From: Methanobacteriaceae archaeon
Lineage (GTDB): Archaea; Methanobacteriota; Methanobacteria; Methanobacteriales; Methanobacteriaceae
Direction of reading: 5' to 3'
DNA length: 7,724 nt
NCBI GenBank assembly: GCA_030681145.1
Contig: JAUXXK010000322.1
Span: forward strand, 1-7,724
Each line of letters begins with the position of its first letter. Positions within the stretch are counted from its first letter, which is position 1. A program made the position numbers and the translations under genes. The notes under the pieces were generated by a model, which was given only the letters and a program-made list of their open reading frames with translations, had not been told where the DNA came from and made no database searches. Shown here in pieces: positions 1 to 7,724 of this stretch.

Positions 1-171
1 TACATTTAAGTTCATTAAATTTATACTAACCATATTATTAGGGGGAAGAAGAAAAAAAAACAATTTTAATTTAGTAATTACTTTAATTTTAACGATTTTT
101 AATTCAAGAAAATTAAATAGTAAAAGATAAATATACCAGTAAATATAATTTGCTATACCATGGTGGTTCAA
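1..171. other. AT-rich intergenic region upstream of the ATP synthase operon
   Basis: No open reading frame is credible here on either strand. The stretch contains an unbroken purine run at 40-60 (five G followed by mostly A), several short T-runs between 64 and 100, three copies of TTTAATT (65-71, 82-88, 98-104), one inverted copy AATTAAA (111-117), and TATA-like elements nearest to ahaH. The T-runs could be the termination zone of a gene to the left, since archaeal terminators are often simple T-tracts, but that gene is outside the window. A second TATA-like element, TTTATACTA at 20-28, could give a longer leader but has weaker support. Confidence 0.6.
119..158 (+). promoter_or_regulatory. 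Probable archaeal promoter of the aha operon
   Basis: TAAATATA at 128-135 resembles the methanogen box A consensus TTTATATA and is preceded by an A-rich stretch (119-126) that could serve as the TFB recognition element. A TGC at 151-153 resembles the methanogen initiator (box B). The usual distance of about 25 bp from box A puts the transcript start near 152-158. The leader would then be only about 14-20 nt, just enough for the GGTGGT at 162-167 before the ATG at 172. A competing box, AAATATAA at 141-148, would start the transcript close to 170 and make ahaH leaderless. Inferred from sequence only. Confidence 0.5.
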
Positions 172-486
172 ATGATAACAATATCGGAAGCTATTACTAC
201 GATAAAGAAAGCTGAAAAAGATGCGGATAAGCTAATAGAGGATTCAAAATTAAAATCATCTGAAATGATCGATGAAGCCAAGGCTAAATCCATTGAAATG
301 ATGGAAATGGCTAAAAATGAAGCTCGGAGTAAATCTGAGACTATTATTTCTGAAGCAGAAACAAATGCTAAAAAAGAAGCCGTTACAATATCTAACCGAT
401 CCCAGACAGATGTAGATAAAATTAAAACTCAGTCAAGGGGTAAGGTGGCCGAAGCGGCGAATATTATTGTTAAAAATGTTTTGTAG
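172..486 (+). CDS. ahaH: A-type ATP synthase subunit H (peripheral stalk)
   Basis: AhaH pairs with AhaE to form the peripheral stalk (stator) that stops the catalytic head from rotating with the central shaft. The protein of about 104 residues is almost wholly a charged, alanine/serine-rich helix without membrane segments. Counting from the ATG at 172, small residues recur every 11 positions (A14, S25, A36, A47; and A18, S29, S40, A51, A62). This is the hendecad pattern of right-handed coiled coils described for A/V-type stalks. I chose the ATG at 172 because GGTGGT lies 4 nt upstream and the protein then begins with the family-like MITISEAI. An in-frame ATG at 160 would add four residues but has no ribosome binding site and would leave almost no leader. 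It is the first gene of the operon. Sequence alone is low complexity, so the identity rests on length, coiled-coil pattern and position before ahaI. Confidence 0.88.
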   Translation: MITISEAITTIKKAEKDADKLIEDSKLKSSEMIDEAKAKSIEMMEMAKNEARSKSETIISEAETNAKKEAVTISNRSQTDVDKIKTQSRGKVAEAANIIVKNVL

Positions 487-498
487 TGTGTGAGTACC

Positions 499-2469
499 AT
501 GTTCTTGCCAGCAAGGATGCGTAAATTAAAAATAATAACATTGGATCAGTATACTGATTCCACCGTGCGTTCATTACACGAGGAAGGAATTGTACAGATC
601 CATGATATATCTGAACGTATTCAGCAAGACGCAGAATGGGCTCAAATTCTAAAACCTTCTAAAGCAACCCCTCAAACTGGAAAAATAGCTTCTCTTTTAA
701 TGAAAACTACAGGTATAGCCGACTTTTTAGGAACAGTTGCTCCTAAAAAAAGTATGCTAGAAACTATTAAAGGATTTATTAATCCTCCTGTTTTTGATAA
801 GAGAGAAGTTGATGAACTGGATTCAGAAGGAATTATTTCCAAGGCCGAATCCGTTTTAAACCAGGTGGAGTCGCTTACTAAGGTCATAGAAAGTAAGCTC
901 GCTGCTCTTGATACTGAAAAAAATGAGATCGAAGCGGCACTAAATGTTTCTGAAAAACTAATTAATTTTAATGTGGATTTCTCAGAACTGCAAAGTTCTG
1001 AATATATTTCTGTAATTGCCGGTAGAATTTCTCTGGAAAACTACTCTAAACTTCAGGAAGAATCTGCTAATGTTACCGATGAATTAGTTATTTTAGAAGC
1101 AGATAAAGATGCCAAAACAGAGAAAACTCTTATTATTATTACCTTAAAAAAATATGTTGAAGAAATATCTGGAATTCTAAGAAGGGTAGAATTTGAAAAA
1201 TTTGAAATTTCTGGATTATCTGGCAAACCAAAAGATGTGATTAACAATTCTCAATCAAGATTAGAATCAATATCTAAAGAAAGAGAATCAATCACTATTG
1301 AATTACAGGAAGTAGCTTCTAAGTGGGAAGATGAACTTTTGGTTTTAAAAGAAGAGTTGGAAATTGAAAAACAAAGAAACGAAGTATTTGCCTCTTTTGG
1401 AGAGACAGATAAAACTGTAATGTTTGAAGCATGGGTTTCAGAAAAACAGCAAAAAAAAGCATTAGAATCCATTGAAAGAACAACTGAAGGACATTCTGTT
1501 GTTGAATCAGAAGAACCTGATGCTGATGAGGTCCCTGTGAAACTGGACAACCCTCGCTTCGCTAAACCTTACGAGACTTTTGTGGAGATGTATTCTCCCT
1601 TAAAATATAAAGAAATTGACCCTACTGTTTTAATGGCATTAATATTCCCATTTTTCTTTGGTTTCTGTCTTACTGATGCCGGTTATGGTATAATTGATGG
1701 TTTACTAGGTTTTGTCCTTTACCGAGGAATGGGTAAAGTAAATCCATTTATGAAAAACTTTGGAATTATTTTAATTGCTTGTGGTGTATGGTCATTTATT
1801 TGGGGAATGGTTACGAATGGATTTATTGGGGATTTATTCCCACGATTTTTCTTGGATGGTCAGCCACTTCCAACTACAATAAGTTCTATTGATGCCTTTG
1901 TCAACCCACAGAATATTTTAATATTTGCATTAATTGTAGGTGTTTTACATATCAACTTAGGTTTGATTATTGGGGCAATAAATAACATAAGAATGGGCGA
2001 TGTAAAAGAAGCTATAGGAAACCAAATTGTCTGGATTATTTTAGAAGCAGGTATTGTGTTATATATTTTGGGTGGCATGTTTGTTGGTGCTCCCGTAGTT
2101 ATTCTGGCATTAATAATGCTGATTTACTTTAATGGACTCTTTGGGATACTTGATGTTTCCGGGTTTTTGGGTACTTTGTTATCTTATGCCCGTCTCCTTG
2201 CACTGTGTCTTTCCACTGGTGGAATAGCTTTTACAGTTAACATTTTAACTGGATTAAGCTATGAAATGATACCTATTATTGGAATCATACTGGCCCCAAT
2301 AGTATTCATTGGAGGACACATTGCAAACCTGGCTTTCCAGAGTTTAGGTGCATTTATTAATTCATTACGTTTACATTATGTAGAATTCTTTTCCCAATTC
2401 TATTTGGGTGGTAAAAACAGATTTGAAGCTTTTCGCGCTGAAAGAAGTTTCACGAAAATAAGGAGGTAA
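499..2469 (+). CDS. ahaI: A-type ATP synthase subunit I (membrane stator, a-subunit homologue)
   Basis: AhaI is the membrane stator that provides the ion half-channels next to the rotor ring and anchors the peripheral stalks. It is the archaeal homologue of the V-ATPase a subunit (V_ATPase_I family). Of about 656 residues, roughly 1-365 are hydrophilic with helical coiled-coil stretches (about 90-135 and 215-300). The rest forms about seven or eight membrane helices. The first carries the family motif FFFGF followed by D393 and GYG (395-397). Near the C-terminus are the expected channel residues: R565 in YARLLAL, the best candidate for the essential stator arginine, and R624 and E629 in SLRLHYVEFF. 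The ATG at 499 follows a weak GTGAG and gives the family-like start MFLPARMRKLKI; an in-frame GTG at 490 would add three residues, without a clear ribosome binding site. The last codons (AGG AGG TAA) double as the ribosome binding site of ahaK. Confidence 0.96.
   Translation: MFLPARMRKLKIITLDQYTDSTVRSLHEEGIVQIHDISERIQQDAEWAQILKPSKATPQTGKIASLLMKTTGIADFLGTVAPKKSMLETIKGFINPPVFDKREVDELDSEGIISKAESVLNQVESLTKVIESKLAALDTEKNEIEAALNVSEKLINFNVDFSELQSSEYISVIAGRISLENYSKLQEESANVTDELVILEADKDAKTEKTLIIITLKKYVEEISGILRRVEFEKFEISGLSGKPKDVINNSQSRLESISKERESITIELQEVASKWEDELLVLKEELEIEKQRNEVFASFGETDKTVMFEAWVSEKQQKKALESIERTTEGHSVVESEEPDADEVPVKLDNPRFAKPYETFVEMYSPLKYKEIDPTVLMALIFPFFFGFCLTDAGYGIIDGLLGFVLYRGMGKVNPFMKNFGIILIACGVWSFIWGMVTNGFIGDLFPRFFLDGQPLPTTISSIDAFVNPQNILIFALIVGVLHINLGLIIGAINNIRMGDVKEAIGNQIVWIILEAGIVLYILGGMFVGAPVVILALIMLIYFNGLFGILDVSGFLGTLLSYARLLALCLSTGGIAFTVNILTGLSYEMIPIIGIILAPIVFIGGHIANLAFQSLGAFINSLRLHYVEFFSQFYLGGKNRFEAFRAERSFTKIRR
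2461..2467 (+). promoter_or_regulatory. Strong ribosome binding site of ahaK, inside the end of ahaI
   Basis: AGGAGGT, close to a perfect match to the archaeal 16S rRNA tail complement, ends 6 nt before the ahaK ATG. It is made from the last two arginine codons and the first base of the stop codon of ahaI. It is the best ribosome binding site in the window, which suits a subunit needed in many copies per enzyme. Confidence 0.85.
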
Positions 2470-2473
2470 AAAT

Positions 2474-2962
2474 ATGGTTGATGTAGCTTTAGGTACAGCT
2501 TTAGCAGCAATAGGGGCCGGTGTGGCCGTAGGATTTGCTGGATTAGGATCTGGTTTAGGACAAGGTATAGCAGCAGCAGGAAGTGTAGGTGCAGTTGCAG
2601 AAGATAATGACATGTTTGCTCGTGGTATTATTTTCTCTGCACTACCAGAAACTCAGGCTATTTACGGATTTTTGATTGCAATCCTGCTACTTGTATTTTC
2701 TGGATTATTAGGTGGGGGAAATCCACTTAATGTCACTTCAGGATTAGTAGCTATCGGTGCTGGAGCAGCAATAGGATTTGCAGGACTTGGTTCCGGTATG
2801 GGGCAAGGTATTACAGCAGCATCCTCTGTTGGTGCGGTTGTTGAAGACGAAGACATGTTTGCTCGTGGTATTATTTTCTCTGCATTACCAGAAACTCAGG
2901 CTATTTACGGGTTCTTGATTGCAATCCTGCTTATGGTATTCGGCGGAATATTAGGGGCATAG
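2474..2962 (+). CDS. ahaK: A-type ATP synthase subunit K (rotor ring c subunit, two hairpins)
   Basis: AhaK is the proteolipid that forms the ion-carrying rotor ring. The 162-residue protein holds two tandem helical hairpins (residues 9-81 and 90-162, 60 of 73 positions identical) joined by a glycine/asparagine-rich loop. It is therefore a duplicated c subunit with four membrane helices. Each hairpin has the glycine-rich first helix ending in GQG (Q30, Q111) and the second-helix motif LPETQAIYGF, with carboxylates E59 and E140. By correspondence with the Enterococcus hirae NtpK Na+ site (Leu, Thr, Gln, Gln, Glu), both hairpins have the whole ligand set: L57/T60/Q61/Q30/E59 and L138/T141/Q142/Q111/E140. 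Eukaryotic-type V-ATPase c subunits have lost one of the two carboxylates. A duplicated proteolipid with both carboxylates is known from Methanothermobacter thermautotrophicus. Na+ specificity is inferred. The gene sits 4 nt after ahaI. Confidence 0.97.
   Translation: MVDVALGTALAAIGAGVAVGFAGLGSGLGQGIAAAGSVGAVAEDNDMFARGIIFSALPETQAIYGFLIAILLLVFSGLLGGGNPLNVTSGLVAIGAGAAIGFAGLGSGMGQGITAASSVGAVVEDEDMFARGIIFSALPETQAIYGFLIAILLMVFGGILGA
2498..2716 (+). repeat. ahaK internal duplication, first hairpin unit
   Basis: This encodes residues 9-81, the first c-type hairpin. It aligns without gaps to 2741-2959 at an offset of 243 nt (81 codons). Similarity is uneven: the first 38 codons (2498-2611) differ from their partner at 34 of 114 bases, while the segment 2609-2688 differs at only 3 of 80. 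Confidence 0.93.
2741..2959 (+). repeat. ahaK internal duplication, second hairpin unit
   Basis: This encodes residues 90-162, the second c-type hairpin, and is the partner of 2498-2716. The part at 2852-2931 encodes the ion-binding helix and is 77/80 identical to 2609-2688, with all three differences synonymous. The flanking first-helix part has diverged, including at many silent sites. Confidence 0.93.
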
Positions 2963-2966
2963 GAGG
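2961..2966 (+). promoter_or_regulatory. Strong ribosome binding site of ahaE, overlapping the ahaK stop
   Basis: AGGAGG overlaps the last two bases of the ahaK stop codon (TAG at 2960-2962) and ends 9 nt before the ahaE ATG at 2976. A ribosome finishing ahaK would be placed directly on it. Confidence 0.8.
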
Positions 2967-2975
2967 ACAATTAAA

Positions 2976-3599
2976 ATGAGCTCCGGAGCAGACAAAATTG
3001 TCTCCAGTATATTGTCCGATGCTCAGAGTGAAGCTGATGTTATAATCCAGAAAGCCGAAAAAGAATCTGAAGTAATTTTAGAAGAGGGCCAGAAAAAGGC
3101 CCAGGCAGAAAAGGAAAAAATGTTGGACGATGCTAACAAGCAGTCCAGCATGAAATATCAGCAATTAATCTCAGAAGCAAAAATGAATGCTCGTCGGGCA
3201 AAGTTAGAGGCTAGAGAAGATTTAATTGAAGATGCTTTTAAATCAGCAGAAGAAGATCTCAAAAAGGTCTCTTTTTCTTCTTCTGATGAATATAAGTTAG
3301 CACTTAATGAAATCGTCAAAGAAGCAACTTTAGAAGTTGGTGGCGGTGAAGTAATTGTGCATCTTAAAGCTGAAGATGTTGAAAAAATAAAGGATTCTAT
3401 AGAAACTATTGCCAAGGACGTTGAAACTCAAACTGGTATTAAAACAACTCTAGAAATTGGAGAAAATATTAATACTATTGGGGGCGCAATTGTTAAAACC
3501 AAAAATGGAGAAATTGAGGTTAATAATACAATTGAGTCTAGATTATCCAGATTTAAGAAATCTCTACGTTCAGATGTTGCCAAAGTTTTATTTAATTAA
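2976..3599 (+). CDS. ahaE: A-type ATP synthase subunit E (peripheral stalk)
   Basis: AhaE forms the peripheral stalk with AhaH and contacts the top of the A3B3 head. The 207-residue protein fits the vATP-synt_E family in length and two-part layout. Residues 1-95 or so are a long charged helix with small residues every 11 positions (A5, A16, A27, G38; and A20, S31, A42, A53), the same hendecad rhythm as AhaH. Residues from about 100 to 207 form the mixed alpha/beta domain, which includes the family-typical GGAIVKTKNGEIEVNNTIE region (G169-G170 onward) and a basic C-terminal helix. There is no membrane segment. It starts 13 nt after ahaK behind a strong AGGAGG. A short GC-only inverted repeat (3086-3090 with 3098-3102) lies within the coiled-coil codons. 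Confidence 0.95.
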   Translation: MSSGADKIVSSILSDAQSEADVIIQKAEKESEVILEEGQKKAQAEKEKMLDDANKQSSMKYQQLISEAKMNARRAKLEAREDLIEDAFKSAEEDLKKVSFSSSDEYKLALNEIVKEATLEVGGGEVIVHLKAEDVEKIKDSIETIAKDVETQTGIKTTLEIGENINTIGGAIVKTKNGEIEVNNTIESRLSRFKKSLRSDVAKVLFN

Positions 3600-3601
3600 T
3601 T

Positions 3602-3610
3602 AGGGGAGAT
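3602..3610 (+). promoter_or_regulatory. Ribosome binding site of ahaC
   Basis: AGGGGAGAT in the 16-nt gap between ahaE and ahaC contains GGAG at a normal distance before the ATG at 3616, and supports that start. Confidence 0.65.
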
Positions 3611-3615
3611 ACTGT

Positions 3616-4773
3616 ATGGTTGAAAGCATAACTGCAATTGTAACTGCATTAGGTTTCCCCTCCGTAGAATCTTTTATTGGAATACTACTTCTTGCAGGCG
3701 CCATAATAGGAGCTATAGTTGTTATAGTTACTATTAGACCGCTTTTGGACATGTTTCCATATGCTTATCCCAATGCCAGAGTTCGGGCCAGAGTTGGACG
3801 TCTATTTTCAGAAAAACAGATTTCAGAAATAATTGAATCTGATGACATGGAAGAAGTTCAAAATTATCTTAGAGGATTTCCGGAATATGCAAAATATGTG
3901 GATCAGTATTCCTTGGAAAAGGCACTGGACACCCAACTGGCAGAAACTTATGATCTGGTTGCAAGAATTGCACCGGGTGATATTCAAAACGTATTCCGAG
4001 CTCTGCTTAAAAAATGGGATATCAGAAACATAAAAAGTTTGATAACTGCTAAAGAAGTAGGCCTAAGTTCTGAAGAAACTATGGAATTATTGATTCCATT
4101 TGGAGATCTTAAAGAGGATCTAGGAAGATTATCTGAGGTAAATAATATTACTGATATTATTACTGGTTTGGAAGGCACTGTGTATTCTCAAATTCTGGAA
4201 GATGCACTTCCAGCTTATGAAAGCTCTAAAATGGTTCTTCCATTAGAAGCTGCTCTAGATAAATATTATCTGGAAAATATTTTAAAAGCATCATCCAACC
4301 CCTCTGACGATAATAGTAGTTTAATTCACACTTATGTGGGTTCACAAGTGGATATAACTAATTTAAAGATTATTCTAAGGGCAAAAGTCGATGGATTGAA
4401 ATATGATGATATCAGCCCTTACATGATTTCTAATGGCTATCAAATAAGAGATTGGAAACTTAAAGACCTGATGGAAGCTGAAGACGTTAATGCAGTTATT
4501 AGTTCTATGGAAGGAACTGATTATTCACCTGTACTTTCTGATGCACTATCTAAATATGTTCAAACAGGCTCTATATCTGTGTTTGAAAAAGATTTAGATA
4601 TTTACCTAACTAAAATGGCTAAAAACTTCGCTTTGAAGAAACCATTTGGAGCAGGTCCAATGATAGGTTTCTTAAATAGAAAAGAAAACGAAATAAAAAA
4701 TTTAAAAGTTATTGCTCGTGGTAAACGGGAAGCCAATTTTTCAGCTTCTGTGATTAAGGAGATGTTAGTATGA
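3616..4773 (+). CDS. ahaC: A-type ATP synthase subunit C (central stalk socket on the rotor ring)
   Basis: AhaC belongs to the AC39/subunit d family (vATP-synt_AC39). It sits on the rotor ring like a funnel and couples it to the central shaft. The 385-residue protein shows the known internal threefold repeat of this family: similar helical blocks begin near residues 75 (SDDMEEVQNYL), 176 (NNITDIITGLEGTVYS) and 289 (EDVNAVISSMEGTDYS), each followed by an ALxxxL-type helix. Its unusual part is the N-terminus. Residues 20-40 are uncharged and strongly hydrophobic, with small residues at G22, A27-A29, G32 and A33, and are followed by R41-P42, so they look like a membrane helix. The soluble Thermus subunit C structure lacks such a segment. 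I believe methanogen relatives share it, but this is from memory. A GGAG site supports the start. The stop overlaps the ahaF start as ATGA. Confidence 0.95.
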   Translation: MVESITAIVTALGFPSVESFIGILLLAGAIIGAIVVIVTIRPLLDMFPYAYPNARVRARVGRLFSEKQISEIIESDDMEEVQNYLRGFPEYAKYVDQYSLEKALDTQLAETYDLVARIAPGDIQNVFRALLKKWDIRNIKSLITAKEVGLSSEETMELLIPFGDLKEDLGRLSEVNNITDIITGLEGTVYSQILEDALPAYESSKMVLPLEAALDKYYLENILKASSNPSDDNSSLIHTYVGSQVDITNLKIILRAKVDGLKYDDISPYMISNGYQIRDWKLKDLMEAEDVNAVISSMEGTDYSPVLSDALSKYVQTGSISVFEKDLDIYLTKMAKNFALKKPFGAGPMIGFLNRKENEIKNLKVIARGKREANFSASVIKEMLV

Positions 4774-5089
4774 AATCGTCCATTGCCATAGTGGCAGATG
4801 CAGACACTGTAACTGGTTTCAAACTAGGTGGTATTAAAGAAGGCTACGCTGTTGAAACGCCACAGGAAGCAGAAAAAAATCTGGAAAATCTTATAAAAGG
4901 AAAACAGGTTTCTATTATCATAACAACTGAAAAAATTGGTGATGAAATTAGAGATTTCATTGACAAATATACTAAATCTAGTGCATTGCCAATGATAATT
5001 GAAATTCCAGATAAATCTGGCCCGTCTGATAGGGCCGTCGACCCGATGAGGGATCTGATTAAACGAGTTATTGGGGTTGAGATGGTAAA

Positions 5090-5093
<4 letters not shown>
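4770..5093 (+). CDS. ahaF: A-type ATP synthase subunit F (central stalk)
   Basis: AhaF is a small central-stalk subunit that binds subunit D inside the A3B3 head and influences catalysis. The 107-residue length is normal for the family. The N-terminal part has the Rossmann-like strand [11 protein letters not shown] followed by the conserved GFKLGGI (16-22). A second strand, [11 protein letters not shown], and the family motif [10 protein letters not shown] (76-85) follow, and the C-terminal helix [16 protein letters not shown] is expected to contact the shaft. The gene starts in a 4-nt ATGA overlap with ahaC and ends in a 4-nt ATGA overlap with ahaA, so translation of C, F and A is probably coupled. 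Its ribosome binding site AAGGAGAT (about 4756-4763) lies inside the ahaC coding end. No membrane segment or oddity is seen. Confidence 0.95.
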
Positions 5094-6844
<1,751 letters not shown>

Positions 6845-6846
6845 AA

Positions 6847-7724
6847 ATGAATGTAAACATTAAAACAAGGGAATACACCACAGTTACTGAAGTGGCCGGG
6901 CCTTTAATGATTGTTGAAGGTGTTGAAGGTGTTGCTTACAGTGAAATCGTGGAAATTGAAACACCATCTGGTGAACATAGAAGAGGTCAAGTTCTAGAAG
7001 TTAAAGAAGGTCTTGCTGTAGTTCAGGTTTTTGAAGGTACCAGTGATCTTAATACTGCTACAACTAAAATCCGGTTTACTGGTGAAACTGCTAAAATTGG
7101 AGTTTCTTTAGATATGATGGGTCGTATTTTTGATGGGACTGGAAAACCAATAGATGGTGGACCAGAAATTATACCTGAAAAAGAACTGGATATCAATGGT
7201 AACCCTATGAATCCTTCTGCCAGAGAATTTCCTGCAGAATTCATTGAAACTGGTATATCAACCATTGACGCAATGAACACTCTGGTAAGAGGACAAAAAT
7301 TACCTATCTTCTCGGGATCTGGGTTACCCCACAATCAACTGGCAGCTCAAATTGCTAGACAAGCTAAGGTTTTGGCTAAAGAATCTGAAGGCAGTGAATT
7401 TGCAGTAATATTCGCTGCGATGGGTATTACTCACGAAGAAGCTAACTATTTCATGAGAGATTTTGAACAAACCGGTGCACTGGAAAGAGTAACAGTATTC
7501 ATGAATTTAGCAGATGATCCTGCTATTGAAAGGATTATTACTCCACGTATGGCCTTAACCACTGCTGAATATCTGGCATTCGAACATGATATGCACGTAC
7601 TGGTTATTTTAACTGATTTAACCAACTATTGTGAAGCACTGAGAGAAATTTCAGCTGCACGTGAAGAAGTTCCTGGAAGAAGAGGATATCCTGGGTACAT
7701 GTACACTGATTTAGCTAGTTTTTA
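6847..7724 (+). CDS. ahaB: A-type ATP synthase subunit B (regulatory, non-catalytic), 3' end outside the window
   Basis: AhaB alternates with AhaA in the A3B3 head; its nucleotide site is non-catalytic. The reading frame is open from the ATG at 6847 to the window edge, giving 292 complete residues of an expected roughly 460. The beginning ([25 protein letters not shown]) is the family's beta-barrel. The place of the P-loop holds [15 protein letters not shown] (155-169), the degenerate form without the catalytic GKT that marks B subunits. The segments [57 protein letters not shown] follow. The arginine that reaches into the neighbouring catalytic site should lie beyond the edge. It begins 2 nt after ahaA behind GAGGTG. 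Truncation here is an effect of the window, not of the gene. Confidence 0.97.
   Translation, partial: MNVNIKTREYTTVTEVAGPLMIVEGVEGVAYSEIVEIETPSGEHRRGQVLEVKEGLAVVQVFEGTSDLNTATTKIRFTGETAKIGVSLDMMGRIFDGTGKPIDGGPEIIPEKELDINGNPMNPSAREFPAEFIETGISTIDAMNTLVRGQKLPIFSGSGLPHNQLAAQIARQAKVLAKESEGSEFAVIFAAMGITHEEANYFMRDFEQTGALERVTVFMNLADDPAIERIITPRMALTTAEYLAFEHDMHVLVILTDLTNYCEALREISAAREEVPGRRGYPGYMYTDLASF

Noticed and set aside
41..61. T-run on the minus strand (complement of the purine tract) as a terminator
   Set aside because: It would need a minus-strand gene ending from the right, and none exists in the window.
672..1550. Minus-strand frames opposite ahaI (672-887, 1053-1247, 1251-1550)
   Set aside because: Serine-rich, low-complexity shadows of the coiled-coil region of AhaI, with no recognisable domain or translation signal.
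2371..2856. Two proline/alanine-rich minus-strand reading frames opposite ahaK (2371-2613 and 2662-2856)
   Set aside because: They are complements of the glycine/alanine-rich helices of AhaK. Both arise from the same duplicated DNA, have no ribosome binding site, and lie over a certain gene.
3833..4033. Second + strand frame inside ahaC
   Set aside because: It overlaps ahaC in another frame, and its composition (many Trp, Met and Lys) is typical of an out-of-frame reading. AhaC continues unbroken through it with its internal repeats.

Overview
The window holds most of an archaeal A-type (A1Ao) ATP synthase operon, read entirely on the + strand. The order is ahaH, ahaI, ahaK, ahaE, ahaC, ahaF, ahaA, ahaB, with ahaB cut by the right edge. 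This is the methanogen gene order. The AT-rich DNA, the methanogen-style TATA box and the GGAGGT-type ribosome binding sites fit it. So does a rotor subunit made of two hairpins that both keep their ion-binding glutamate, as known from Methanothermobacter. Together these point to a low-GC member of the Methanobacteriales (Methanobacterium-like). The genus is inferred from family resemblance, not from a search.

Layout: bases 1-171 are AT-rich non-coding DNA with a probable promoter just before ahaH. Bases 172-3599 encode the peripheral-stalk subunit H, the membrane stator subunit I, the rotor-ring subunit K and the peripheral-stalk subunit E. Bases 3616-5093 encode the central-stalk subunits C and F. 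Bases 5090-7724 encode catalytic subunit A and the first 292 residues of the non-catalytic subunit B. Genes are separated by 2 to 16 nt or overlap by 4 nt (C/F and F/A). Several ribosome binding sites lie inside the end of the preceding gene. No terminator is visible, so the operon continues (subunit D is expected next).

How they work together: ions pass through half-channels in AhaI and turn the AhaK ring. The ring turns the stalk (C, F, and D outside the window), which drives conformational change and ATP synthesis in the A3B3 head. E and H coiled coils tie the head to AhaI. AhaK carries a full set of Na+-type ligands in both hairpins, so Na+ coupling is the favoured inference.

This is a conserved housekeeping energy operon and I see no new system in it. 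The points worth a second look are a nearly identical 80-bp repeat within ahaK whose flanks have diverged, the doubled complete ion site of AhaK, and a membrane-helix-like N-terminus on the central-stalk subunit AhaC.
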